From: Verrucomicrobiota bacterium
Lineage (GTDB): Bacteria > Verrucomicrobiota > Verrucomicrobiia > Limisphaerales > JACRJZ01
Reading direction: 5' to 3'
Assembly (NCBI GenBank): GCA_016219875.1
Contig: JACRJZ010000145.1
Coordinates: 19,233 to 83,232, forward strand
DNA length: 64,000 nucleotides
A model generated the notes under the pieces. It saw nothing but the letters and a program-made list of their open reading frames with translations. It searched no databases and was not told where the DNA came from. Shown piece by piece: positions 1-6,847 of the stretch. The stretch's first letter is position 1, and every line of letters starts with the position of its first letter. The translations under genes and the position numbers were made by a program.

Positions 1-336
1 CTTGTTGGTGGAGAGCCGGACCTGCTGCAGAATCTGGCCGGAGGCGACGTCGATCAAGACCAGGAAGTTGGTCTTGCCGGACGTGGCCAGGAGTTTGCCG
101 TCGGGGCTGAGGGCAAGTGCCTGCGGACGCATTCCCAGCAATTCCACCTGCCGGCCCGCGGGCGTGAGGGCTTGACCGGTGGGCGTGAGATAACGATTCA
201 CACCCACCCGCCCAATGGTTTCGGTCGTGGCGCGGAGAAGAGGCGGCTCTTTCGCGGCCAGCGGTGCGGCGGCTTGAAAGACCAAGAAGCCAACACCGAA
301 GGCGGCCATCGAGCGGCAAATGCAGCAGTGCTTCAT
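1..336 (-). CDS. YncE/YVTN-type beta-propeller protein, N-terminal part (runs off window)
   Basis: The minus strand reads as an uninterrupted 112-codon frame from an ATG at 336 to the window edge. It begins with a basic, cysteine-containing start and a hydrophobic stretch (AAFGVGFLVFQAAAPLAA) that looks like a signal peptide. It then shows a propeller blade motif (ALALSPDGKLLATSGKTN) of the YVTN/WD40-like type, as seen at the N-terminus of secreted YncE-like proteins, which in this phylum are often fused to a phosphoesterase domain. Only the first blade is visible, so the fusion is a guess. It is transcribed divergently from the toxin-antitoxin remnant. Confidence 0.7.
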   Translation of the reverse strand, partial: MKHCCICRSMAAFGVGFLVFQAAAPLAAKEPPLLRATTETIGRVGVNRYLTPTGQALTPAGRQVELLGMRPQALALSPDGKLLATSGKTNFLVLIDVASGQILQQVRLSTNK

Positions 337-420
337 GGCGCGCAGACTAACGATGCCGGCGAGGCGGAGTCAATGGCCGGCCCCAGCGGCAGTTCCCTCG
401 AACTCTCTCGAACTCCTGTC

Positions 421-449
421 TTGATCGTGCCGCCTGTCAAGTCTAGTTT
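421..449 (+). promoter_or_regulatory. Candidate sigma-70 promoter of the antitoxin gene
   Basis: TTGATC (421-426) and TAGTTT (444-449) are separated by 17 bases and lie 15 bases upstream of the antitoxin ATG. The spacing is ideal and the boxes are moderate matches. No clear Shine-Dalgarno follows, so the transcript would be nearly leaderless. Confidence 0.35.
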
Positions 450-463
450 CGCCTCCGAACGTT

Positions 464-700
464 ATGAGCGCCCTGTTGGAACAAGTCGAACGCGAGGCCC
501 TGCGCCTGCCCGGCGAGGAGCGGGCCGAATTGGCGGAGAAATTGTGGGAAAGCCTGGAAACGGCCGAGCCTTTGTCCGAGACGTGGACGGCCGAAATCAA
601 GCGGCGCCGAGAGGAAGTCCGGGAACGCCGCGTGAAAACGGTTCCAGGGGCCAAGGTATCGCGCAAAGCATGGGAACTGGCCCAGCAAGCCAGCCGGTAG
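464..700 (+). CDS. Putative addiction-module antitoxin (TIGR02574-like)
   Basis: A 78-residue, highly charged, helical protein with the pattern LRLPGEERAELAEKLWESLE near its N-terminus. This is typical of the short 'putative addiction module component' antitoxins that accompany RelE/ParE toxins. The family binds and neutralises the toxin. The next frame starts two bases after the stop and encodes the beginning of a ParE-like toxin, which supports the assignment. Length is normal for the family (about 70-80 residues). Because the toxin is truncated, the antitoxin may be an orphan. Confidence 0.7.
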   Translation: MSALLEQVEREALRLPGEERAELAEKLWESLETAEPLSETWTAEIKRRREEVRERRVKTVPGAKVSRKAWELAQQASR

Positions 701-701
701 C

Positions 702-866
702 GTGCTGGACTACGAGTACCATCCGGAAGCAGAAGCTGAGTACCTGGCGGAGGTAGCCTATTACAGCCAGATCAGCGGGGAACTAGGGTTGCGCTTCGTG
801 ACGGAGGTGGAAGCGGCCATCCTGCGCGCGAGGCAGTTTCCGTTGGAGAAAGAGCGGCGGCCCTGA
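702..866 (+). pseudogene. Truncated RelE/ParE-family toxin
   Basis: A GTG two bases after the antitoxin stop opens a 54-codon frame starting VLDYEYHPEAEAEYLAEVA, the usual N-terminal strand and helix of ParE/RelE toxins ('hpeAxxEl.eaa.yy'). Family members run to about 95 residues. Here a TGA follows 'FPLEKERRP', so the C-terminal sheet with the basic active-site residues is absent. I could not recover it in either other frame before the next gene at 908. Most likely an inactivated toxin; a sequencing error at the stop is possible. Confidence 0.55.
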
Positions 867-907
867 AGTGCCGGGACACTCCCGGCCAAGCCTCACCGAT
901 CGCGGCG

Positions 908-3250
908 ATGAATCCAAACAACAGAACCGGAATGGCGCGGGAGCAGACCGAGTGGTTCACGCCACTCAAGTTCGGCGTGCTGCTGGCGGCGCTTCTCTTC
1001 GCGGGCTTTCCCCAAGTGCTGCTGGGCACAGAGTCGTTCTTCTTCCGCGACTACGGCGTGCTGGGGTATCCGTTCATGCACTACGCCCGGGAGAGTTTCT
1101 GGCGGGGTGAACTGCCGTTGTGGAATCCGCTGAGCAACTGCGGCGCGCCGTTTCTGGCGCAATGGGGGACGATGGCGCTGTATCCGTTCTCGCTGCTCTA
1201 CCTCGTGCTGCCGTTGCCGTGGGGGCTGACGGTCTTCTGTTTCGCGCATCTGGTGCTGGCCGGTCTGGGGATGTTTCATTTGGCCCGGCGGTGGACCGGC
1301 AACGGTTTTGCGGCCAGCGTGGCGGGGGTGGCGTTTGTGTTCAGCGGCTTCATGTTTTCCTGCTTCGTCTGGCCCAATTACCTGGTGGCGCTGGGCTGGA
1401 TGCCGTGGCTCGTGGCCTCGACGGAACGAGCGTGGCGCGAAGGCCGGGGAGCCGTGGTGGTGGCGGCTCTGGTGGCCACGCTGCAAATGCTGTCCGGCGT
1501 GCCGGAAATCGTGCTGCTGACGTGGGGCGTGGTGGGAGCGATGTGGGTGGGCGATTGCAGAACGCAGAATGCAGAATGCGGAATGAAATCAGAGCCTCAT
1601 CGCGGCGGCGGCCACGGACTTGGAAGTGCTTCAAGAGTCAAGATGGCGGTCCGAGTGGCGGCGGTGGTGGCGATCACGGCGGGACTGGCCGCCGCCCAGT
1701 TGTTGCCGTTCTTCGATCTGCTGTCGCACTCGCAACGCGAGCACGGAGCGGTGACCGCCAAGTGGGCGATGCCGGTTTGGGGCTGGGCCAATTTGCTGGT
1801 GCCGCTGTTTCACTGCTTCGAGACGCCGCAGGGGCAGTTCTTCCAGTACGGACAGGAATTCCTGGCGTCGTACTACCTCGGCGCAGGCGTGCTCGTGCTC
1901 GCGGTGTGGGCGGTCTGGCGCGGGCGCGAATGGCGCGTGTGGGTGCTGGGCGGGCTGGCGGTGGTGAGTCTCGTGTTGGCGCTGGGAGAGCAGACGATTC
2001 TTTACGCCGTGTTCAAGCGGCTGTTTCCGGTCGTAGGCTTGGCACGGTATCCGGTGAAGTTTGTGGCGCTGGCGGCGTTCGTGGTGCCACTGCTGGCAGG
2101 CATGGCCGTGGCGCGATGGCAAGGGAACTCAGCGGCTGGCAATGGAAGGCGTTCGCTCCTGGTGATCGGGGCCGCCGCGCTCGTGGTGATGGGAGCCTTG
2201 GCGTGGCTCGCGCGCGCGCATCCATTCAAGTATGACCAGCCCAACGTGACGGCGGTGAACGCGCTCTGGCGGGCGGGGTTCGCCGGAGCGCTGGTGATTT
2301 TGCTGTGGCTGACGACGCGGCGAGACGGCCTGGGCGGACGACTTGGAAAAGCGACGGGCCTTGGCTTGCTTGTCGTCGTGGCACTCGATGCCGCGACTCA
2401 TTCGCCGCGACAGAATCCGACGCTGCCGGCCAACGTGTTTCAGCCGGCGCTGTGGGAACGGGCGTTTGAAACCAAGCCGCCGCGCTTTGGAGAGTCGCGG
2501 CTGATGATCAGTCCGGAGGCGGAGGGTGCGCTGTTGCGCAGCAGTGTGAAGGAGGCGGAGAAGAACTTCATGGGCAAGCGGCTGGCCGAGTGGTCCAACC
2601 TCAACGTGCTGGACGGTCTTCCCAAGGTGAACGGCGCTTCGACGTTGCAGTTGCGCGAGCAGATGCAGGTGCAGTCGATGCTCTACGCGCTCACGAACCG
2701 GCGGCCGGAAGGGCTGCTGGATTTCCTGGGCGTGTCGCAGATCAGCGCGCCTGGCCAAGTGGTGGAGTGGGCGGCGCGGACGAATTTTCTCCCGCTCGTG
2801 ACGGCTGGCCAGCGGCCGGTCTTTGTGGAAGGCACAAACGCGCTGCCAGGCCTGTTCGCGGAAGAGTTCAATCCACGCGAAGTGGTTTTCCTGCCGCGCG
2901 AAATTGAGCCGCAAGTCACGGCGCGCGGCGGCGTGCGGGCAACGGTGGTTTCCTCGAACATCTCTTCGCAGCGGCTGGAATTTGTGGTGGAGGCCGACGC
3001 GCCGAGCCTCGTAGTGATTGCGCAGGCGCACTATCATCCTTGGGAAGCGACGGTCGAAGGCAGGCCTGTACCGGTGTGGCGGGCGAACCACGCGTTTCAG
3101 GCCTTGGAAGTGCCGGCGGGCCAGAGCCATGTGGAACTAGTGTATCGGGACCGGAGTTTGCGGGCTGGCGGTGCAGTGTCGGCGGCGGTGCTGCTGGGAT
3201 GCGCGTTGCTCTGGCTGCGGCAGCGGCGAGGGGCGACTGGGATTCAGTAA
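908..3250 (+). CDS. YfhO-like multispanning membrane protein
   Basis: A 780-residue integral membrane protein. The N-terminal two thirds holds about ten or more hydrophobic segments separated by short loops. The motif FFRDYGVLGYPFMHYARESFWRGELPLWNP in the first extracytoplasmic loop is characteristic of the YfhO (PF09586) family, which is related in fold to GT-C glycosyltransferases and linked to cell-surface glycan decoration. A soluble region of about 240 residues and a last membrane helix (about 753-771) close the protein. ATG at 908 and a second in-frame ATG at 932 are both possible starts. Around residues 216-226 an array of the heptamer GCAGAAT has been incorporated in frame. Substrate unknown. 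Confidence 0.75.
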   Translation: MNPNNRTGMAREQTEWFTPLKFGVLLAALLFAGFPQVLLGTESFFFRDYGVLGYPFMHYARESFWRGELPLWNPLSNCGAPFLAQWGTMALYPFSLLYLVLPLPWGLTVFCFAHLVLAGLGMFHLARRWTGNGFAASVAGVAFVFSGFMFSCFVWPNYLVALGWMPWLVASTERAWREGRGAVVVAALVATLQMLSGVPEIVLLTWGVVGAMWVGDCRTQNAECGMKSEPHRGGGHGLGSASRVKMAVRVAAVVAITAGLAAAQLLPFFDLLSHSQREHGAVTAKWAMPVWGWANLLVPLFHCFETPQGQFFQYGQEFLASYYLGAGVLVLAVWAVWRGREWRVWVLGGLAVVSLVLALGEQTILYAVFKRLFPVVGLARYPVKFVALAAFVVPLLAGMAVARWQGNSAAGNGRRSLLVIGAAALVVMGALAWLARAHPFKYDQPNVTAVNALWRAGFAGALVILLWLTTRRDGLGGRLGKATGLGLLVVVALDAATHSPRQNPTLPANVFQPALWERAFETKPPRFGESRLMISPEAEGALLRSSVKEAEKNFMGKRLAEWSNLNVLDGLPKVNGASTLQLREQMQVQSMLYALTNRRPEGLLDFLGVSQISAPGQVVEWAARTNFLPLVTAGQRPVFVEGTNALPGLFAEEFNPREVVFLPREIEPQVTARGGVRATVVSSNISSQRLEFVVEADAPSLVVIAQAHYHPWEATVEGRPVPVWRANHAFQALEVPAGQSHVELVYRDRSLRAGGAVSAAVLLGCALLWLRQRRGATGIQ
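1553..1585 (+). repeat. Heptanucleotide repeat (GCAGAAT) inside the YfhO-like gene
   Basis: Four imperfect tandem copies of a 7-base unit (GCAGAAC, GCAGAAT, GCAGAAT, GCGGAAT) lie in frame in a cytoplasmic or extracytoplasmic loop. Unlike the arrays in recG, I see no inverted partner nearby. Confidence 0.6.
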
Positions 3251-3296
3251 GGAATTCAAAAACCCAGCCGACTGTCCGCCCAGACTGGCTGGAGGG

Positions 3297-3827
3297 TCAG
3301 TAGGCGTGCCCCGGCACAGAGCAGGTGGGTTTCTTGGAGACTGGGTTCAGGCTGTAGGTACCCCCGGCCGGGCAGCGCGGTTTATCTCTAATGTAGCTGT
3401 CTGCGCCGAAGAGATCGCTGTCGGTTGGAACATCAGCAGGCCCTTTGTTGTGCTCCAACGCCCAAGTGGCCTTGGCTCCTGCGATCAGGCGCAGGTTGAC
3501 GGTACAGGAGCCATGCTGAGCAGTGTGGCGCGCTCTGGTGAAATTGGGCATCGCGACGGCCGAGAGCAGCAGCAGGATGATCAAGCTCAGGCCGATGGCG
3601 AAGTAGCCGGTGATCAAGCCGGTGATTGCCAAGCCGTCTCCTGATGCCGCGCCGCCCGCTCGGCGGATGCGGGAGCGGGCCATGTGCGCGCAAATGACCG
3701 CTGGGATGCCGGTAAGCCCGCAGAGGACGAGGCCCAGAATGCCGAGGACGAGGCTGGCCACGGCAAGCTGGCTGCGCCGTGGCAACGGGGGCAGTGGCGG
3801 AGGCGGGAAACTCGGGACGCTGTTCAT
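3297..3827 (-). CDS. DUF4190-like membrane protein fused to a pilin-type C-terminal domain
   Basis: 176 residues. A proline-rich N-terminus (PPPPLPPLPRRS) precedes a two-helix membrane hairpin (LAVASLVLGILGLVLCGLTG ... AITGLITGYFAIGLSLIILL) typical of DUF4190. The last 85 residues match the C-terminal domain of the four neighbouring pilins: MPNFTRARHTAQ, GAKATWALEHNKG, YIRDKPRCPAGGTY and KPTCSV. The prepilin cleavage motif (G-FTLVE) is missing, so this protein should stay membrane-anchored rather than be processed by prepilin peptidase. It looks like a chimera in which the pilin head has been grafted onto a different membrane anchor. It lies at the downstream end of the pilin cluster, convergent with the YfhO-like gene. 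Confidence 0.7.
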   Translation of the reverse strand: MNSVPSFPPPPLPPLPRRSQLAVASLVLGILGLVLCGLTGIPAVICAHMARSRIRRAGGAASGDGLAITGLITGYFAIGLSLIILLLLSAVAMPNFTRARHTAQHGSCTVNLRLIAGAKATWALEHNKGPADVPTDSDLFGADSYIRDKPRCPAGGTYSLNPVSKKPTCSVPGHAY

Positions 3828-3982
3828 GGCTCGCTCAACGGTTCATCGGCGACACCGGCGAAAGTATCGGCCAGGCGGGGCGCGAGCAAGGGCTTTCACG
3901 GCCCGCCGTCGTTTCAGCCCAGGACTCGAAGCCGCCCCAGGGTAGTCCAGCGAATCTGAAGCCAATGGCGCAACCCCGTCAG

Positions 3983-4080
3983 GCGATTTCAAAACTCCGT
4001 AGCAGCCGACGTGAGGCTCAAACTTCAAGGGAATCAGAGCCTCCTCACGTCGGCTGCTACAGTGTTGAAAGAGGCTCCTT
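3983..4080. repeat. Long-arm GTAG palindrome, copy 1
   Basis: GTAGCAGCCGACGTGAGG-type left arm (from 3999) and the complementary right arm ending CTAC at 4060, around a short loop. Flanks 'gcgatttcaaaac' and 'gttttgaaagaggctcc'-like sequence are also conserved between copies. It fills most of the 313-base gap between the chimera and the first pilin gene. Confidence 0.85.
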
Positions 4081-4087
4081 GAGCGGC

Positions 4088-4123
4088 AAAAAAAGCGGCT
4101 TGAGAGTCGTGCTCCCAAGCCGC
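4088..4123 (-). terminator. Rho-independent terminator of pilin gene 1
   Basis: Minus-strand hairpin GCGGCTTG/CAAGCCGC (4095-4123) followed by a run of seven T on that strand (4088-4094), just after the stop codon at 4141. Confidence 0.75.
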
Positions 4124-4140
4124 GCAGGATTCGTTGCTTT

Positions 4141-4485
4141 TCAGTAAGTGTGGTCCGTCACCGAGCAGGTCGGCTTGCTGGCCACGTCCCCCATCGTATA
4201 GGTGCCGTTGGCCGGGCATCCGGGTTTGTCCCGGATGTACTTGTCGGCGCCGAAGATGTCGCCGTCCCCGGGGGTATCCGTGTTGCCCTTCTTCTGTTCC
4301 AAGGCCCAAGTGGCCTTGGCGCCTTCGATGGCCCGCAGGTTCATCACACAGGCCGCCTTTTGACTGGCCGAACGGGCTTTCACGAAGTTGGGAATCGCGA
4401 CGGCGGCCAGCAGTCCGATGATGGCCACGACGATCATGATTTCCACGAGCGTGAATCCCGCCCGGCGTTGTTTGTTTCTCTGCAT
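4141..4485 (-). CDS. Type II/IV pilin-like protein (PulG/GspG-type), copy 1
   Basis: Short prepilin: basic leader MQRNKQRRAG, then the cleavage/methylation motif FTLVEIMIVVAIIGLLAAVAI, the hydrophobic assembly helix, and a compact head with a conserved C-terminal cysteine pair (GCPANGTY ... KPTCSV). The start at 4485 is chosen over the upstream ATG at 4503 because AAAGG lies 6 bases before it, and the paralogues share this arrangement. It would be cleaved by prepilin peptidase and assembled in a type II secretion pseudopilus or type IV pilus. It is the most divergent of four tandem copies, and the only one where I see no sigma-54 motif upstream. Confidence 0.9.
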   Translation of the reverse strand: MQRNKQRRAGFTLVEIMIVVAIIGLLAAVAIPNFVKARSASQKAACVMNLRAIEGAKATWALEQKKGNTDTPGDGDIFGADKYIRDKPGCPANGTYTMGDVASKPTCSVTDHTY

Positions 4486-4657
4486 TGCTTGCCTTTCTGT
4501 CACGCGGCGTGAACGAGACGGAGGCGGTTTATGATGATGACATGTCGTTCACAGATTGCCTCGCGCCAACCGCGTTGGGCTGAACATAGACTGTTCGCCC
4601 ATGAAAACAACGGGAATCTCGGAAAGTTGCGGGAAGCGGCGGCCAGGCCGGAAAAGC

Positions 4658-4685
4658 AAAAAGGCTTGAGGGGGCGCCTCAAGCC
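4658..4685 (-). terminator. Terminator of pilin gene 2
   Basis: Minus-strand hairpin GGCTTGAGG/CCTCAAGCC (4663-4685) followed on that strand by T5 (4658-4662). The same hairpin sequence recurs after pilin genes 3 and 4. Confidence 0.75.
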
Positions 4686-4706
4686 TCTGAAGGGACGACG
4701 GTCGGC

Positions 4707-5051
4707 TTAGTAAGTGTGCTCGGTAATGGTGCAGGTGGGCTTCGAGTCCACCGCGTTGATGGCGTAGGTGCCGGCGGCCGGGCAGGAGGGCTGGTCGCGG
4801 ATGTATTTGTCGGTACCGTAGAGGTCGGTGGTGGCTGGAGTGTCTGAACTCGTCTTCTTGTTCTCCAGCGCCCAGGTGGCCTTGGCGCCATCGATCTGTT
4901 TCAGGTTGGCGACGCATGCGCTCTTCTGCGAGGCCTGGCGGGCCTTGACGAAGTTCGGAATGGCGATCGCGGCGAGTAAACCAATGATCGCGACGACGAT
5001 CATGATTTCCACCAGGGTGAAGCCTGACTTGCGGGAGGTCTGCATCTTCAT
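4707..5051 (-). CDS. Pilin-like protein, copy 2
   Basis: 114 residues: leader MKMQTSRKSG, cleavage motif and helix FTLVEIMIVVAIIGLLAAIA, conserved IPNFVKARQASQKSAC, and head with YIRDQPSCPAAGTY ... KPTCTITEHTY. It is nearly identical in the first 50 residues to copies 3 and 4 and differs mainly in the mid-head loop (ENKKTSSDTPATTDLYGTD), the pattern expected of duplicated major pilins diverging at the exposed surface. Its own upstream -24/-12 element and terminator make it an independent transcription unit. Confidence 0.9.
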   Translation of the reverse strand: MKMQTSRKSGFTLVEIMIVVAIIGLLAAIAIPNFVKARQASQKSACVANLKQIDGAKATWALENKKTSSDTPATTDLYGTDKYIRDQPSCPAAGTYAINAVDSKPTCTITEHTY

Positions 5052-5154
5052 ATTTGTTGCCTATTCTATGTTCGCGGCGTGAACCGTAGTGCAGGCTGGT
5101 TGATGACTCCGGGTGGCTCACTGATTGCCTGTCACTGACCGCTAGCTGGGTTTT

Positions 5155-5170
5155 AGCAGTGGCTGTGCCA
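5155..5170 (-). promoter_or_regulatory. Sigma-54 (-24/-12) promoter of pilin gene 2
   Basis: Minus strand TGGCACAGCCACTGCT: GG and GC are exactly 10 bases apart, as required by RpoN (consensus TGGCACG-N4-TTGCW). It lies 104 bases upstream of the start codon. The remainder of the gap between pilin genes 2 and 3 holds only this promoter, leader sequence and the gene 3 terminator. Confidence 0.65.
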
Positions 5171-5363
5171 AGGGATGCCTCCAGACTCTCTGGGCCGGGC
5201 CAATCTGATGGTTCTGTTCGATTGCCGGCCTTTTCATGGCGATTCTCATGTTTGTGACCGGGCAAACGGCAGCCCACGTTCCCTGCACCGCGGCCAGCCT
5301 TGTCCCAATCCAATACTGGGAGCTTTGCGAGGTGTCCAGAGAGAGGCCGGCCTTGAAAACACG

Positions 5364-5392
5364 AAAGGCTTGAGGTCGTGCCTCAAGCCTTT
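5364..5392 (-). terminator. Terminator of pilin gene 3
   Basis: Palindrome AAAGGCTTGAGG/CCTCAAGCCTTT around a short loop, directly downstream of the stop of the 5413-5757 gene. The T-run on the minus strand is only three bases. Confidence 0.65.
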
Positions 5393-5412
5393 CTGACTAT
5401 CTGATCAGCTGC

Positions 5413-5757
5413 TCAATAGGTGTGACCGCTCACATCGCACGTGGGTTTCGTGTCCACGGTGCCGATGGTGTAGGTGCCCGCAGCCGGACACGCGGGCTTG
5501 GTGCGGATGTAGAGCGTGGCACCAAAGAGATCACCGTCCGCGACGGAGTAGGAGCCGGCCTTTTTCGCTTCAAGCGCGAACGTGGCTTTGGCGCCGTCGA
5601 TCTGTTTGAGGTTGGCGATGCACGCGCTCTTCTGTGAGGTCTGGCGGGCCTTGACGAAGTTCGGAATGGCGATGGCGGCGAGCAAGCCGATGATGGCCAC
5701 GACGATCATGATTTCCACCAGGGTGAATCCCGATTTCCGGGACGAGTTGATCTGCAT
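5413..5757 (-). CDS. Pilin-like protein, copy 3
   Basis: 114 residues with leader MQINSSRKSG, FTLVEIMIVVAIIGLLAAIA helix, IPNFVKARQTSQKSAC and head ending YIRTKPACPAAGTY ... KPTCDVSGHTY. The variable loop reads EAKKAGSYSVADGDLFGA, so this copy differs from its neighbours in the presumed surface-exposed segment. AAAGG lies upstream of the ATG, in sequence shared with copy 4. Head length is below that of GspG (about 140), which is usual for these Verrucomicrobial paralogues. Confidence 0.9.
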   Translation of the reverse strand: MQINSSRKSGFTLVEIMIVVAIIGLLAAIAIPNFVKARQTSQKSACIANLKQIDGAKATFALEAKKAGSYSVADGDLFGATLYIRTKPACPAAGTYTIGTVDTKPTCDVSGHTY

Positions 5758-5867
5758 AACTAGCTTTGCCTTTCTCTGAAACGCGGCGTGAGCGTGGTGG
5801 AGGCGGGTTATGGATTATTTCAATCGGTGCTCACGGACTGCCTCTCACCGACCGCGCTTCAAATCTT

Positions 5868-5883
5868 AGCAGAGGCGGTGCCA
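5868..5883 (-). promoter_or_regulatory. Sigma-54 promoter of pilin gene 3
   Basis: Minus strand TGGCACCGCCTCTGCT with 10 bases between GG and GC, 111 bases upstream of the ATG. This is the best match to the -24 half consensus of the three. Confidence 0.65.
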
Positions 5884-6017
5884 AACGACTCTGCCTGGTC
5901 CCGCCGGAGGCGAGGCCGTTAGCTCGGAAGGTCCAAGGCTGGTTGCGGCGCATGTTGAAAGAGCCTGGCTTGGCCTGGACGGAGGGACTGGGACTCCAGG
6001 AGACACCATCCCAAAAA

Positions 6018-6045
6018 GAGAAAGGCTTGAGGGTTCGCCTCAAGC
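6018..6045 (-). terminator. Terminator of pilin gene 4
   Basis: Minus-strand hairpin GGCTTGAGG/CCTCAAGCC just downstream of the stop at 6068, with the same stem as the terminator after gene 2. The adjoining minus-strand tract is only weakly T-rich. Confidence 0.65.
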
Positions 6046-6067
6046 CTCTGAAGGGATGACGGTCGGC

Positions 6068-6412
6068 TTAGTAAGTGTGCTCGGTAATGGTGCAGGTGGG
6101 CTTCGAGTCCACAGCGTTGACGGCGTAGGTGCCGGCGGCCGGACAGGCGGGCTTGGAGCGGATGTAGGCCGTGGCGCCAAACAGATCGCTGTCAGCCGGG
6201 GTGTCGGAACTGGTCTTCTTGGCTTCCAGCGCCCAGGTCGCCTTGGCGCCATCGATCTGCTTGAGGTTGGCGATGCACGCGCTCTTCTGCGAGGCCTGAC
6301 GGGCCTTGACGAAGTTCGGAATGGCGATGGCGGCGAGCAGGCCGATGATGGCCACAACGATCATGATTTCCACCAGGGTGAACCCAGACTTGCGGGACGT
6401 GTTTTTCTGCAT
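6068..6412 (-). CDS. Pilin-like protein, copy 4
   Basis: 114 residues: leader MQKNTSRKSG, FTLVEIMIVVAIIGLLAAIA, IPNFVKARQASQKSAC, head with YIRSKPACPAAGTY ... KPTCTITEHTY. Closest to copy 2 at the C-terminus (identical last 20 or so residues) and to copy 3 upstream, which suggests gene conversion within the array. Prepilin peptidase and assembly ATPase genes are not in this window, so the machine these subunits serve lies elsewhere. Confidence 0.9.
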   Translation of the reverse strand: MQKNTSRKSGFTLVEIMIVVAIIGLLAAIAIPNFVKARQASQKSACIANLKQIDGAKATWALEAKKTSSDTPADSDLFGATAYIRSKPACPAAGTYAVNAVDSKPTCTITEHTY

Positions 6413-6522
6413 AACTAGCTTTGCCTTTCTGTTGAACGCGGCGTGAGCTGGGTGAGGGCGGGTTTGTTATCAGTTCGGATGGCGCTCACAGACTGCCCTT
6501 CACCGACCGCGCCTGTGGTTTT

Positions 6523-6538
6523 AGCAATGCCGATGCCA
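6523..6538 (-). promoter_or_regulatory. Sigma-54 promoter of pilin gene 4
   Basis: Minus strand TGGCATCGGCATTGCT, with perfect -12 half (TTGCT) and 10-base GG-GC spacing, 111 bases upstream of the ATG. The following sequence (GCGGTCGGTGAAGGGCAGTCTGTGAGCG) is conserved before all four pilin genes. The rest of 6539-6847 shows no gene or repeat that I can support. Confidence 0.7.
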
Positions 6539-6847
6539 AAGGAACTGAGGTTGCCAGGTCTTTCTTCCTTCTCCTCATTTCCCCCATGAAACTGGTCTTT
6601 TCTGAGGCGAGGCAGAATCGTTTCAGGGCAACATGGAAAATCCTTCCCCGTCGCCTTGTCTTTGTTCAAGGCAGGGCTGTTGCTCAACAAGACAACCACC
6701 GCCAAAGAGACGGGCCGGAAAACCAGCCGCTCCGCCCAAGCCAGAAAAAACTTCCCCCGACGCGCCTCTCTCGCCTACATTTCGCCCGACCGAACACCCA
6801 AACGGACCAAACGGCCCGACACTGCGTAACGATATGTCTGGCGAGCT

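Noticed and set aside
4503..4660. Sigma-54 promoter for pilin gene 1
   Set aside because: The aligned position shows no GG-N10-GC element; the nearest candidates fail both halves of the consensus.
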